A stretch of 64,000 bases of DNA from Candidatus Blautia stercorigallinarum (GCA_019112785.1 DXIQ01000027.1:47947-111946), one strand, 5' to 3'. Shown: positions 51,245 to 61,281, counted from the stretch's first letter. The notes: generated by a model from the letters alone, not told the origin. A program made the numbers and translations.

Positions 51245-52264
51245 CTATCTTTGCAGGTTCGTATCGTGAGTTTTCATTACCTTCAGGATATCTCCTTCAT
51301 TTACCACATTAAAGTCATGCTGGATCATCAGCTTCATCACGCTGGCCGTAATAGAAAAATCTATGGTTTTCTGAGGAGCAAAACCACGGGCCAGACAGTG
51401 AAGGAGTCCGCCTGCAAAGGCGTCTCCCGCTCCTACGGCTTCCAGACTGTGGACTGTATGGACCGGACTTTCATAGAACTTTCCGTCTTTCAGGTAAATC
51501 CCCATCCAGTCTCCGTCTTCCACTGTCCTTATATTCCGAAGAACACTGGCCACTGCCCTGCAGTTGGGATACTGCCTGAGGATCTCTTCCATCCCCTCTT
51601 TGTATGTGCCGATCTGATCGATCCCGTGGGCCATATCTCCGTCAAAGGCATGGATCCCCAGAGAAGATTCAAAATCCTCGTCGTTTGCAATACAAAGGGT
51701 CACATAGTTCATCAGCTCTTTCATCACTTTCTGGGCTTTCTGCGTGCTCCACATCTTTCCCCGGTAATTCAGATCGCAGACTACCTGGATAGAGTGGGCT
51801 TTACAGTATTTTAAAGCTTCCAGGACCGCTTTCTCGATACCGTCACTTACCGCCGGGGTAACGCCGGAAAAGTAAAAGATATCTACGTCCTTTAAAAGCT
51901 CTTCCCAGCGAAATTCCTCCGGATCAGCCTGGGCAAAGGAACTGTAAGCCCGGTCGTACACCACATTTGTAGGCCGTATATTCGTCCCTTTTTCAAAATA
52001 ATAGATCCCCAGCCGTTCTCCTCCCTTCAGGATCCCGGAAGTGTCCACGCCAAAGCGCCGGATCTCATTGTGGGCAGCCAGTCCCACCGGATTATCCGGC
52101 AGCTTTGTCACAAAGGCCACCGGATCTTCCATCATGGCAAGGGATACGGCCACATTAGCTTCAGCCCCGCCATAGCTGGCCTCAAAATCCTGTGCCTGAA
52201 GTATCCTCAGATTCTCCGGGGTCTTCAGCCGCAGCATGATCTCTCCAAAAGTCAGTATCTTCAT
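51245..52264 (-). CDS. PfkB-family sugar kinase, KDG kinase-like
   Basis: 339 residues with the ribokinase/PfkB fold: N-terminal ILTFGEIMLRLKTPE, the YGGAEANVAVSLA substrate region and the C-terminal catalytic AVGAGDAFAGGLLH with the Asp base. The overall pattern resembles 2-keto-3-deoxygluconate kinases, which act in uronate and Entner-Doudoroff-type degradation, but no uronate genes are adjacent, so the substrate is open. It is 1 base from the upstream giant gene and ends at a terminator. Confidence 0.88.
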   Translation of the reverse strand: MKILTFGEIMLRLKTPENLRILQAQDFEASYGGAEANVAVSLAMMEDPVAFVTKLPDNPVGLAAHNEIRRFGVDTSGILKGGERLGIYYFEKGTNIRPTNVVYDRAYSSFAQADPEEFRWEELLKDVDIFYFSGVTPAVSDGIEKAVLEALKYCKAHSIQVVCDLNYRGKMWSTQKAQKVMKELMNYVTLCIANDEDFESSLGIHAFDGDMAHGIDQIGTYKEGMEEILRQYPNCRAVASVLRNIRTVEDGDWMGIYLKDGKFYESPVHTVHSLEAVGAGDAFAGGLLHCLARGFAPQKTIDFSITASVMKLMIQHDFNVVNEGDILKVMKTHDTNLQR

Positions 52265-52265
52265 C

Positions 52266-55200
52266 TCAACTGTCCTCCTGTTTATTCTTGAAACTCATGA
52301 TCAGCATCTGCAGACGGTTTTCAATATTTGCAAAACTTACATCCGGATCATAGTCCAGCGGCAGTATGCTGGCGTCAGGATACATTTCTTTCAATTTTTT
52401 GATAATTCCTCTTCCCACCACATGGTTTGGCAGACAGCCGAAAGGCTGAAGGATCACAAAAGCCCTGCAGCCATGTTTGGCATGGTGGATGATCTCTCCC
52501 GGGATCAGGACTCCTTCTCCGGCATCAAAAGTATGGTGGATAATAGGATCGCTGTCCTTCACCAGATCCTGCATACGGCAGGCTGGTGTGTAAAGAGGGC
52601 TCTTTCTGGCGATCTTGTCTGTCACATCATGGGCTGCATTAAAAGCCGCATTGGCAGTCCGCAGCCAGACTTTCTGTGAAACCGGTTTATCCAGATGATA
52701 CTCCCGTATCTGGGCATCCTGATAAAAGTAGGTCTTTCGGATAACGTCTGTCATCCTTGCCTCTATGATCTCAAAACCGTTTTTCTCCAGATAGGCTTCG
52801 ATGTCATGGTTAGCTCCGGGATGGAAATTCAGCAGATATTCTCCGACGATCAGTACCGTTGGTCTTGGATGAGAGCGGTCATATTCCACCTGGTTCATAA
52901 TATCTATGGCTTTTTCAAAGCCTTTTCTGGCTCCCATTACTCCATGTTTTTCCAGTCCCTCTACTACCTGGTCCAGAGCTTTTTCAAAGGCTGCATCCGC
53001 GCTTCCCGGAACTTTCTCGTAAGGTCTGGTCTTTCTGAGAAGCTCTTCCAGAACGTCGATCATAGGCATGGCGAAGGCAATCCGGACAGCAGTGAGAAGA
53101 TTCATCTTAAATCCGGGATGAAGATCATGGGAGTCTTTATCATCATTTGTCAGGATCGGTACATAGGAATATCCCGCATCATCCAGAGCCTTCCGCAGCA
53201 GTGCGCTGTAATGGGTAAGACGGCAGTCTCCCACATATTTTCCCATGCCGATGGCTACTTCCTTATCGTCATATTTTCCGCTTTTTAAGGCGGCCAGGGC
53301 CTCTCCGATAACGATCTGGGCCGGAAAACAGATATCATTATGTACATATTGCTTGCCAAGACGGATGGCTTCTTCCCTTCCCAGCTCCAAAGGCTCTGTA
53401 CGGATTCCCTGTCCGGCAAACGCCGCTGCCATGACCCGGCTGAAGGCGTGGGAAGTATTGGGGATCAGCACCACTTTTTCTTTTCTGGAAGCTTTCGTGT
53501 ATTTTACCGGATAGGGATCCGGCAGTTCATGAACTGTCAGTTTCTTTCCGCTGCTTCTCTGCATGGCTACTGTCTCTGTAAAGGAACGGATACGGATCCG
53601 CAGAGGCCCCTGGATATCACTTTCATCCAGCTTCAGGATCAAAGGAGTTTTCCCTGAAATATCCTTCATCAGACGGATGATCTCATCGGAAAGGTAGGCG
53701 TCATGTCCGCAGCCGAAACTTACGATCTGCACATATTCCAGATAATCTTTCTCCGCTGCAAGGATAGCGGAAGAAAGCATCCTTGCATGATAATTATTTA
53801 CAACATCCAGCCGGCTCTTTTTCAGCTCTCCATGCTCTACCCCGGGAAGAGAATCTGCAGTAAGCACCGGTATTCCCATTTTTGTAAACATATCCGGCAG
53901 GTCGTGATTTACCAGGGCATCATTCTGATAAGGCCTGGAAGCCAGGACCACTGCATAGGTGCCCTTTTCCTGCACCTGTCTGCACACTTCTTCTCCTGCT
54001 TTCTGAAGTTCCTGATGGAAAGAATTCTGGGCTTCATCTCCTGCCGCAATAGCCTTTCTTGTCAGCTCCGGAGAAATCTGGAAAGTATCTTCCATATATT
54101 TGGTCAGCTGCCTGTCCCGGTCTCCATTGGTATACCAGTGGAAAAGAGGCGCGTCAAAGGGAATATTCCAGCGCTTCTGAGGATTATCTGAATTCCTTAT
54201 AACAATAGGATAACCTTTCACCACTGCGCACATAGACTGGCTGGTATCTTCTGTATTTTCTGACTCTACTGTTGTAATAGAGGGCATAAAGATCCGGTCT
54301 ACTCCGAGCTTTGCCAGACTGCGGATATGTCCATGAACAAGCTTGGCTGGGAAACACACCGTATCGGAAGTGACCGCAGACAGGCCGTCCTCATACATTT
54401 TTCTTGTGCTTGCCGGAGAAACCTTAACTTTAAATCCCAGAGCTTTCCAGAAAGTTCTCCAGAAAGGCATGGTCTCCCAGAAAGAGAGGACTCTTGGGAT
54501 CCCGATAGTAATATCTCTCTGAACTTCCGGTTCCGGGTAAGGATATTTCTTCATCAGCAGTTCTTCCCGAAGGATGTAGAGATTAGGCACTTCCTTCAGA
54601 GCCTGCCTTTTCTCTTTGATCTTAGCCTGTACTTCCTTATCCTTTGGATCTCCCAGCACTTCTCCCCGCTCACAGCGGTTATTTGTGATCCAGGAATTCC
54701 CATTAGAAAAACGTATGATAGTTCTCTTACAATGGTTAGCACAGAAAGGACAGGGAGAATTAGATTCCTGTGTATAGGAAAAGTCATCCATGGCGTCAAG
54801 ACCGATAAAAGTCTTCTGTCCCTTCTGACTAAATCTCTCTTTGGTGATCAAAGCAGCGCCGATAGCACCCATGATCCCCGGATAAGGAGCCCGTACCACA
54901 TTTTTCCCCAGATACTGCTCCATAGCTCTGAGCACTGCATCATTCTGGAAAGTTCCTCCCTGGACTACGATCTTATCTCCCAGACTGTCCAGATTGGAGA
55001 CACGGATCACCTTTGTAAAAACATTCTCAATAATGGACCGGCATAGTCCGGCCATAATATCTCCCGGCAGTTTGCCGTTGCGCTGTTCGGTAATAATACT
55101 GCTGTTCATGAAAACCGTACACCGGCTGCCCAGCTCTGCAGGGCTTTGTGAGTCAAAAGCTGTCTCGGCGATCTTTTCCACCGGGATATGGAGAGAGGAA

Positions 55201-56648
55201 GCAAAATTCTCAAGGAAAGATCCGCACCCGGAGGAGCATGCTTCATTCAGCACAATATTGGTAATGATCCCGTTGTCCAGCCAGATGGCCTTCATATCCT
55301 GTCCGCCGATGTCCAGGATAAAAGTAGCGTCCTCCACATATTTTCTCGCTGCACGGGCGTGGGCTACTGTTTCCACCACATGACACTCTGTCTCAAAGGC
55401 TTTTGCAAAGAGCACCTCGCCGTAGCCGGTAGTTCCCGCTGCGATGATATCCAGCTTTACACCTTTTTTCTCATATTTGTCTCTCATGGCAATGAGCGCT
55501 TTCTTTGCCACCAGAAGGGGATCTCCCTCATTTGGTGCGTAAAAAGAATCCAGGATATTTTCATCCTCGTCCATGAGCACAAACTTTGTGGTGGTGCTTC
55601 CCGAATCAATGCCAAGATAGGCATGAAGAGTCTCTCCCTCCTTGAGTTCAGGCGCTTTTATCTGGGGGAGCCGATGTCTTTCTTCAAATTCTCTGCGCTC
55701 TTTTTGAGAGGCAAAAAAAGGCTTTCCTTTCTTTCCAAGAGAAAGACCTTTCTTATGTTTGAGCTCTCCCAGGCGTTCTTCCAGTTCCTGGATCTTATAA
55801 ACCTGCTTTTTATCCTGAAACATGGTATTTAAAGACAGGGCTGCACCATAGGCGATAATGATCTCCGGTCTCTCCGGACGGATGATCTCATCCTTGGACA
55901 GACCCAGTCTCTCAGCAAAGACCCGGATCAGAACTGGATTAAAAGTCATAGGGCCGCCTTCAAAGGCCACTGGTTTTTCAATATCCAGTCCCTGGGCCAG
56001 ACCGCCTATGGTCTGCTTTGCGATCGCATGAAAAGCGGAAAGAGCCAGGTCAGACTTGGCGATTCCCTGATTCAGCAAAGGCTGGATATCTGTCTTGGCG
56101 TAAACTCCGCACCTTCCCGATATATCGTAGACACAGGTGCCTCTCTGGGCCAGTGCATTAAACTGTTCTATGGGCACTTTCACAATAGAAGCCACCTCAT
56201 CAATAAAAGCACCGGTACCTCCTGCACAGCTTCCGTTCATCCGCATATCGGAAACTGTTAAACTTCCATCTTCCTGATTCTTCCGGAAAAAGATGATCTT
56301 GGCGTCCTGACCTCCCAGCTCGATAGCCGTCCTTACATTTGGATATTTCTCGCATAACACTACAGAGTTGGCTACAACTTCCTGAATAAACGGAACCTCC
56401 AGAGCCTCAGCCACTGGCTTTGCCCCTGATCCGGTCATCGCCACACGGACCGTTCCTTCCGGAAACTGCTCTCTCAGCCGGCCCAAAGCTTCCTGAACGC
56501 TCTGTACCTGACTTGAATTATGTCTTTTGTAACTGGAATACAGTATTTCTTTACTATCTTTATCTGCAGCAACAAGCTTCGTAGTGGTAGAACCTACGTC
56601 AATCCCTACAAGAAGCTCTGACTGCATTGTTTTTCTTTCTGGAATCAT
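52266..56648 (-). CDS. Giant fused 2-hydroxyacyl-CoA dehydratase activator-like protein
   Basis: 1460 residues. Two BadF/HgdC-type ATPase domains are visible, one starting at GIDVGSTTTKLVAAD (about residue 14) and one at GIDSGSTTTKFVLMD (about 347), each with the GGQD cluster-region motif. A DUF2229-type domain follows (about 720-930, with GIPRVLSFWETMPFW), then a region resembling the HgdB dehydratase subunit to the end. HgdC-type activators use ATP to inject an electron into the dehydratase. Such fused proteins are widespread in anaerobes and untested. The ATG at 56648 is supported by AGGAAG. Confidence 0.85.
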   Translation of the reverse strand: MIPERKTMQSELLVGIDVGSTTTKLVAADKDSKEILYSSYKRHNSSQVQSVQEALGRLREQFPEGTVRVAMTGSGAKPVAEALEVPFIQEVVANSVVLCEKYPNVRTAIELGGQDAKIIFFRKNQEDGSLTVSDMRMNGSCAGGTGAFIDEVASIVKVPIEQFNALAQRGTCVYDISGRCGVYAKTDIQPLLNQGIAKSDLALSAFHAIAKQTIGGLAQGLDIEKPVAFEGGPMTFNPVLIRVFAERLGLSKDEIIRPERPEIIIAYGAALSLNTMFQDKKQVYKIQELEERLGELKHKKGLSLGKKGKPFFASQKERREFEERHRLPQIKAPELKEGETLHAYLGIDSGSTTTKFVLMDEDENILDSFYAPNEGDPLLVAKKALIAMRDKYEKKGVKLDIIAAGTTGYGEVLFAKAFETECHVVETVAHARAARKYVEDATFILDIGGQDMKAIWLDNGIITNIVLNEACSSGCGSFLENFASSLHIPVEKIAETAFDSQSPAELGSRCTVFMNSSIITEQRNGKLPGDIMAGLCRSIIENVFTKVIRVSNLDSLGDKIVVQGGTFQNDAVLRAMEQYLGKNVVRAPYPGIMGAIGAALITKERFSQKGQKTFIGLDAMDDFSYTQESNSPCPFCANHCKRTIIRFSNGNSWITNNRCERGEVLGDPKDKEVQAKIKEKRQALKEVPNLYILREELLMKKYPYPEPEVQRDITIGIPRVLSFWETMPFWRTFWKALGFKVKVSPASTRKMYEDGLSAVTSDTVCFPAKLVHGHIRSLAKLGVDRIFMPSITTVESENTEDTSQSMCAVVKGYPIVIRNSDNPQKRWNIPFDAPLFHWYTNGDRDRQLTKYMEDTFQISPELTRKAIAAGDEAQNSFHQELQKAGEEVCRQVQEKGTYAVVLASRPYQNDALVNHDLPDMFTKMGIPVLTADSLPGVEHGELKKSRLDVVNNYHARMLSSAILAAEKDYLEYVQIVSFGCGHDAYLSDEIIRLMKDISGKTPLILKLDESDIQGPLRIRIRSFTETVAMQRSSGKKLTVHELPDPYPVKYTKASRKEKVVLIPNTSHAFSRVMAAAFAGQGIRTEPLELGREEAIRLGKQYVHNDICFPAQIVIGEALAALKSGKYDDKEVAIGMGKYVGDCRLTHYSALLRKALDDAGYSYVPILTNDDKDSHDLHPGFKMNLLTAVRIAFAMPMIDVLEELLRKTRPYEKVPGSADAAFEKALDQVVEGLEKHGVMGARKGFEKAIDIMNQVEYDRSHPRPTVLIVGEYLLNFHPGANHDIEAYLEKNGFEIIEARMTDVIRKTYFYQDAQIREYHLDKPVSQKVWLRTANAAFNAAHDVTDKIARKSPLYTPACRMQDLVKDSDPIIHHTFDAGEGVLIPGEIIHHAKHGCRAFVILQPFGCLPNHVVGRGIIKKLKEMYPDASILPLDYDPDVSFANIENRLQMLIMSFKNKQEDS

Positions 56649-56814
56649 TCTAACACTTCCTATATCTTTTGTCGCATATAATTATTCACAGTCTATTAGT
56701 GTAACAGATTATTACCGGAAATGTAAGAGACTTTATTTATCAATAATAAAATTTTTTTATTACCAAATGCACCCTGGATTTTATATTCTTTCGTAAGCTG
56801 CCGGGATACGGCTA

Positions 56815-57762
56815 TTATACCCTTGCCTTAATAGCCGCCTGCGCCAGTTTTTCTTCTGTCTCTTCCTTCTGCTGCGCTCCTCTTCTCTGAGTTTCTTTTA
56901 AAAATTCTAATAGCTGCAGGATCTTTGTCTTTGTCTCGAGAACCTGTTTTTTTGATTCATTGATCCGGTTAAGCACTGTCCAATCTGTAAAAATATTGTC
57001 AAAAAAGTAATCTGCAAAACGCAGGAATCCCTGGATATTTACCTGGAGATTGGCTCTGTTTTCCATATCTACATCTGCCAGTTCCGTCCGAAACCGACGC
57101 AGTTTTTCCTGGAGATCCTCTATCATTCCCTGCGCACTGTCTAAATGGCTGTATTTTTGCAGATCAGAGAACAAGCCGCCGCCAAAAACGTCAAAAGTTC
57201 CCCACCTTTCTGCATTTCCCAACTCCTTCAGGACTCTTTCTGTTATATCCAATGCCTGATTTCCTGCCTCCATGGCCTCTTGAATCTCCTTATTTTGCTT
57301 TTCTAAGCGTGAGATCCTTTCTTCAAGCTCCAGTATCTCAATGGATGCAGCTCCTCCAGTGCTCTTTATACGATAAATTTTTTGTTCCAGCGCCTGCTGG
57401 TAGCGCTGCTGACAGCCGGACAGTCTTTTCAGTTCATCCTGACACCATGCCAGATCTTTCTTTACGTTTTCCAGTTCTTTTACAGAAGCGTCATATTTTA
57501 CCGCCGCACTATAGGCTTCTTCCTTCTCCTTTGACATTTTTTCATCCATCTTACCAGAGAGCCGATAGAAAAAAGCCGCCAGACTTTTTCCTTTCAGGTG
57601 ATCTACATCTCCCTGCTCTTTTTCCATGATCTTTTTCAATTCTTCTGTCTGCTCTTCCAGCTCCTGCTGCTGCATGATCAGATCCACTGCCTTGGCTCGT
57701 AGTCTCTTTTCCCTCATGGTCTGCTGCAAAAGCTCCTGGAGCTCTTCATCATAGTAGTTCAT
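56815..57762 (-). CDS. Coiled-coil protein of unknown function
   Basis: 315 residues, strongly helical, with heptad-like stretches in about residues 30-180 and 255-315 (Glu/Lys/Gln-rich). A conserved-looking island RWGTFDVFGGGLFSDLQKYSHLD lies near residue 190 between the coiled coils (quoted in part). There is no membrane segment or signal peptide. GGGAGG precedes the ATG. Its neighbours (the dehydratase-like gene and the URO-D gene) give no clue to function. Confidence 0.7.
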   Translation of the reverse strand: MNYYDEELQELLQQTMREKRLRAKAVDLIMQQQELEEQTEELKKIMEKEQGDVDHLKGKSLAAFFYRLSGKMDEKMSKEKEEAYSAAVKYDASVKELENVKKDLAWCQDELKRLSGCQQRYQQALEQKIYRIKSTGGAASIEILELEERISRLEKQNKEIQEAMEAGNQALDITERVLKELGNAERWGTFDVFGGGLFSDLQKYSHLDSAQGMIEDLQEKLRRFRTELADVDMENRANLQVNIQGFLRFADYFFDNIFTDWTVLNRINESKKQVLETKTKILQLLEFLKETQRRGAQQKEETEEKLAQAAIKARV

Positions 57763-57786
57763 ATATCCTCCCTCTTGTTTCCTTTT

Positions 57787-58872
57787 CTACGGCTGCTGGT
57801 AAAAATGCCGTCCGTATTTCTTTAATTCGTCGGTCATGATCGCCTTATTGCGGCCATTAAAGGTAGAAGGATTGGCATAAAAACCTCCGTTTTTTCCAAG
57901 CACATTTATCTTCTCTCTTACAAAGGCTCTTAATTTTTCTTCAGAGGCATTTTGGTCATTCGTCCAGGGTTCGTCCATGGCTCCGTTTAATACCAGCCGG
58001 TCTCCAAATTCCTTCTTTACTGCTACTACATCATTCACAGTCTGAGCCGGATTCCACATATCTACTCCGGCTTCTACCATATAAGGAATATATCTTTCGA
58101 TCCTTCCATCGGAATGCATATTAAAATAGGCCCCTCCTTCGTGAGCTGCCTTCACGATCTTTTTCAGGTTGGGAGCGATCAGCCGTTCAAAAATCCTGGG
58201 CGGGATAAATCCGTCTTTGTTATACCCCCAATCATCATGGTAGCAGATCATTTCCACCCGGAAATATCTGGTCAGATTCCGGATGATCTTAATCTTATGT
58301 TCCGTCAGAGCGTCAAAAAATTCCGCCACTTCTTCCTCATCTTCGATAAGCGCTTCCAGGGCTTTCTCCATTCCCAGCAGAGAATGGAGCCGTTCAAAAA
58401 GTCCCACCTGAAGCCACCAGTCAGACATACGGTTGTCATCATAGTATTTTTCAATACCTTTGGCGCACTCTTCCCAGTCAAGAGCATCCAGATCCGGAAA
58501 CTTCACCTTATCCTTCCATCCTTCAATACTATCCAAAGGCTCATCTCCCGGCTTTACGATAGTGGCTCCGATCCCCGGCTCAAAAGTCCAGATACAACCG
58601 AACCAGTCCGGACCTGTAAGGTTATCATAAGATCTTTCACAGATAATATCCGGCGTAATAGGATAAGTATCTCCCGCCATAGGAAGGTACTTTGGTATTT
58701 TATGTTCCAAAAGCAGCTTCATATTTTCTCTTGGAGAACAGGGAAGTTCTTCATCATATGGCTTTGTTCCCAAAGGTCCCGTCCTGAATTTTTCTCCGAA
58801 TTCTTTTCCTGCCGTAGCTGACACCATATCTGCCAGTAATGGTATCATCCCATTATAAATTCGTTCTGCCAT
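57787..58872 (-). CDS. Uroporphyrinogen decarboxylase (URO-D) family protein
   Basis: 361 residues of the URO-D/MtaA-like fold. The C-terminal part has FNMHSDGRIERYIPYMVEAGVDMWNP and DRLVLNGAMD, a region that in the methyltransferase branch binds zinc and methylated substrates. With no haem genes nearby, a methyltransferase or other activity is more likely than haem synthesis. ATG at 58872 is preferred to the GTG just before it because AAGGGGTG is seven bases upstream. Confidence 0.82.
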   Translation of the reverse strand: MAERIYNGMIPLLADMVSATAGKEFGEKFRTGPLGTKPYDEELPCSPRENMKLLLEHKIPKYLPMAGDTYPITPDIICERSYDNLTGPDWFGCIWTFEPGIGATIVKPGDEPLDSIEGWKDKVKFPDLDALDWEECAKGIEKYYDDNRMSDWWLQVGLFERLHSLLGMEKALEALIEDEEEVAEFFDALTEHKIKIIRNLTRYFRVEMICYHDDWGYNKDGFIPPRIFERLIAPNLKKIVKAAHEGGAYFNMHSDGRIERYIPYMVEAGVDMWNPAQTVNDVVAVKKEFGDRLVLNGAMDEPWTNDQNASEEKLRAFVREKINVLGKNGGFYANPSTFNGRNKAIMTDELKKYGRHFYQQP

Positions 58873-58913
58873 CACTTTGCACCCCTTTCTGTTATTTGCT
58901 TTTCACATTTTCC

Positions 58914-59264
58914 TTATCCTCTCAATATCTTCTCCATAGCCTTCCCTTTTGCCAGTTCATCTACCAGCTTATCCAGATACCGGATCTTCTGCATAAGAGG
59001 ATCCTGGATCTCTTCTACCCGCACGCCGCATATCATCCCTTTTATCAAAGCAGCATTCGGGTTTATACCGGGCGCTTCTTCAAAAAAGTTTTTCAGATCC
59101 ACCCCTTTTTCTATTTGATCCTTTAGTTCTTCTTTGCTATATCCGGTAAGCCAGGAAATCACTTCATCCACTTCCTCTTTTGTCCGGTTTTTCTTTTCCG
59201 CCTTCTGGATATACAAAGGATAAATTTTGGAAAAACTCATGGAAAAGACTTTTTGATTATCCAT
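58914..59264 (-). CDS. DUF2200 family protein
   Basis: 116 residues. [34 protein letters not shown] and [19 protein letters not shown] (separate segments) are the family signature; the function is unknown. GGAGGAG lies before the ATG. A TATAAT box at 59314-59319 on the minus strand probably belongs to its promoter. Confidence 0.9.
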   Translation of the reverse strand: MDNQKVFSMSFSKIYPLYIQKAEKKNRTKEEVDEVISWLTGYSKEELKDQIEKGVDLKNFFEEAPGINPNAALIKGMICGVRVEEIQDPLMQKIRYLDKLVDELAKGKAMEKILRG

Positions 59265-59367
59265 GGCAATCTCCTCCTTTACAATAGTGAATCTAAAATC
59301 TGATTTTAAACTTATTATACCTTATCTCTCCTGGAATTCCCAGATGGTTTTCCTATCCAATCCATAC

Positions 59368-59424
59368 AAAAACACCGCTGCTTTCTCTGTCAGTCTGAGA
59401 CTGGTAGGAAACAGCGGTGTTTTT
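59368..59424 (-). terminator. Terminator after the CxCxxC protein gene
   Basis: AAAAACACCGCTG (59368-59380) pairs with CAGCGGTGTTTTT (59412-59424), with a smaller CAGTC/GACTG stem in the loop. The A-run and T-run let it work in either direction. It lies 33 bases past the stop at 59457. Confidence 0.8.
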
Positions 59425-59456
59425 CATATTTCATAATCAAAAGGCCTGTCCATGTT

Positions 59457-59813
59457 TTATAACATCTGTTCTTTCTTTTCCAGAATTGCCTCCGCTGCAG
59501 CGCAGGCAGGACAATCGCAGTATTTTTTCCCGGCTTCCTTAAGCTCTTTTCCGTGGGCTTCCACTTCTTTGGCCTTCTCCGGTCCGAATACTTTTGCTCC
59601 TGCTTCTGATCCTGCAAAAGCGATCAGGCCATCCAACGGCATAATATCCATTTCCAGCTCAGCGATCAGATTTTTTGTCTGCTCTGCTTCCTGATCTGTT
59701 CCTGCGGCCTTCAGCCAGTTTTCTCCGGCTGCTTTTGCCTGAGCACAGCAGGAAGGGGCGCTTATCAAATCTTTTACTTTCTCTGTCACATATTCTCTTA
59801 CACTCTGTTCCAT
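59457..59813 (-). CDS. Small CxCxxC protein of unknown function
   Basis: 118 residues, mostly helical, with a CCAQAKAAGENW segment near residue 22 and a C-terminal CDCPACAAAEAI cluster (CxCxxC) near 98. Related Lachnospiraceae proteins carry the label Hsp90, which has no support here: the protein is far too short and lacks any GHKL motif. It has its own promoter (59847-59875) and terminator (59368-59424). Confidence 0.75.
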   Translation of the reverse strand: MEQSVREYVTEKVKDLISAPSCCAQAKAAGENWLKAAGTDQEAEQTKNLIAELEMDIMPLDGLIAFAGSEAGAKVFGPEKAKEVEAHGKELKEAGKKYCDCPACAAAEAILEKKEQML

Positions 59814-59846
59814 TCTACGATCATCCTTTCTACGTGTTTTTTATCA

Positions 59847-59875
59847 TTATAAGCCTAATAAATTTATATGTAAAG
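59847..59875 (-). promoter_or_regulatory. Promoter of the CxCxxC protein gene
   Basis: TTTACA (59870-59875) and TATAAT (59847-59852) are 17 bases apart on the minus strand; the ATG is about 35 bases further on. Confidence 0.65.
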
Positions 59876-59880
59876 CTGCC

Positions 59881-60714
59881 TTACACAGGTCTTCTCCCCA
59901 ACTGCCAAAAGGCCACGGCGCTGGCAGCAGCCACATTCAGAGAATCTACATTGTGAGACATAGGGATCCGGACCGTATAATCACAGTCTGCAATAGTAGA
60001 GGAAGCCAGGCCGTCTCCCTCTGTCCCCAGTATCACCGCCAGTTTCTCTTCCTTCATAAGAGCCGGATCATCAATAGATACAGAATCTTCTCTTAAAGCC
60101 ATAGCCGCTGTTTTAAATCCCATGGAGTGAAGCCTTTGGAGCCCCGGTTCCGGCCAGGCAAAAGAATCATCCAGAAAGGTCCAAGGAACCTGGAATACCG
60201 TCCCCATACTGACTCTTGCCGCTCTGCGGTATAATGGATTGCTGCAGCCCGGTGTCAGAAGGATCCCATCCATGTACAGGGCCGCGGCAGAACGGAAAAT
60301 CGCTCCTACATTGGTGGGATTTACAACATTTTCCAAAATAACCAGCCTCTTTGCGCTCCTGCAGATTTCCTCAGGCAGAGGGAGCCTGGGCCGTCTCATG
60401 GCACACAGCATACCTCTGGTCAGTTTAAAACCTGTAAGCTGTGTCAGTACATCAAATTCCGCTGTATAAACCGGAACTTCCGGACATCTCTCCAGCAGTT
60501 CTCTGGCCTGGGTCTCCAGGTGTCTGCGTTCTACAAGAAAAGACAGGGGAACACAGCCCCCGTCTAAGGCCCTCTCGATTACTTTAGGGCTTTCTGCAAT
60601 GAAAATCCCCTTTTCCGGTTCATGACGGTTTAAAAGCTGGTTCTCCGTCATCCTCGCATAAACATCCAGTTCAGGAGCATTAAAATCTTTGATTTCAATA
60701 ATCTGTGACATCAT
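59881..60714 (-). CDS. SpoU/TrmH-type RNA methyltransferase
   Basis: 277 residues. The C-terminal SPOUT domain shows LVILENVVNPTNVGAIFRSAAAL (motif 1), LAVILGTEGDGLASS (motif 2) and VRIPMSHNVDSLNVAAASAVA (motif 3, in part), forming the trefoil-knot SAM site for 2'-O-methylation of rRNA or tRNA; the target cannot be told. An N-terminal substrate-binding domain (about 1-100) precedes it. The start at 60714 follows AGGAAAAG. Confidence 0.92.
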   Translation of the reverse strand: MMSQIIEIKDFNAPELDVYARMTENQLLNRHEPEKGIFIAESPKVIERALDGGCVPLSFLVERRHLETQARELLERCPEVPVYTAEFDVLTQLTGFKLTRGMLCAMRRPRLPLPEEICRSAKRLVILENVVNPTNVGAIFRSAAALYMDGILLTPGCSNPLYRRAARVSMGTVFQVPWTFLDDSFAWPEPGLQRLHSMGFKTAAMALREDSVSIDDPALMKEEKLAVILGTEGDGLASSTIADCDYTVRIPMSHNVDSLNVAAASAVAFWQLGRRPV

Positions 60715-60749
60715 AACTTTTCCTGGCGCTGTCATGATCTGAATCCCTC

Positions 60750-61202
60750 TTACAGCTCACTCAGCATCTGAGCCGGATTGTCTGCCGCCTTTACCTTTCC
60801 GAAAGCCTTCTGGATCACGCCTTCTTCATCGATCAGATAGGTAGTGCGCACCACTCCCATGGTCTTTTTTCCATACATATTTTTCTCTTTCCATACATCA
60901 TAGGCCTGGATACAGGTAAGTTCTGTATCAGAAAGCAAGGTAAAGGGCAGATGATATTTTTCTTCAAATTTCTTATGGGAAGCTACGCTGTCCTTGCTGA
61001 CCCCGATCACTACCGCATCTTTTTCCAGAAACTGAGGATAAAGCTCCCCAAAACCGCAGGCCTGCTTTGTGCAGCCGGCAGTATTGTCCTTTGGATAGAA
61101 ATAAAGAATTACCTTCTTTCCCTTATATTCCTCTAATGTATGAATATGGCCATTCTGATCCGGCAGTTCAAAGGCCGGCGCTTTTGTTCCGATTTCCAGC
61201 AT
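60750..61202 (-). CDS. bcp: Thioredoxin-dependent thiol peroxidase (Bcp)
   Basis: A 150-residue peroxiredoxin that reduces hydroperoxides. The peroxidatic Cys44 lies in YPKDNTAGCTKQACGF with the second Cys49, the two-cysteine arrangement of the BCP/PrxQ group. AAGGAGG lies before the ATG. The gene has its own strong promoter at 61238-61266. For an anaerobe it is a likely defence against oxygen exposure. Confidence 0.95.
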   Translation of the reverse strand: MLEIGTKAPAFELPDQNGHIHTLEEYKGKKVILYFYPKDNTAGCTKQACGFGELYPQFLEKDAVVIGVSKDSVASHKKFEEKYHLPFTLLSDTELTCIQAYDVWKEKNMYGKKTMGVVRTTYLIDEEGVIQKAFGKVKAADNPAQMLSEL

Positions 61203-61237
61203 AAATTTATCCTCCTTAAAGTGTTCTGTTTTTGCTC

Positions 61238-61266
61238 ATTATAACCTGCTTTTCCTATAATAGCAA
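61238..61266 (-). promoter_or_regulatory. Promoter of bcp
   Basis: TTGCTA (61261-61266) and TATAAT (61238-61243) on the minus strand, 17 bases apart. The ATG lies about 36 bases downstream. Confidence 0.65.
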
Positions 61267-61281
61267 TGGAATCTCTTCCGG

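Noticed and set aside
59457..59813. Hsp90 chaperone label
   Set aside because: 118 residues without any GHKL ATPase motif cannot be Hsp90; only a CxCxxC cluster is evident.
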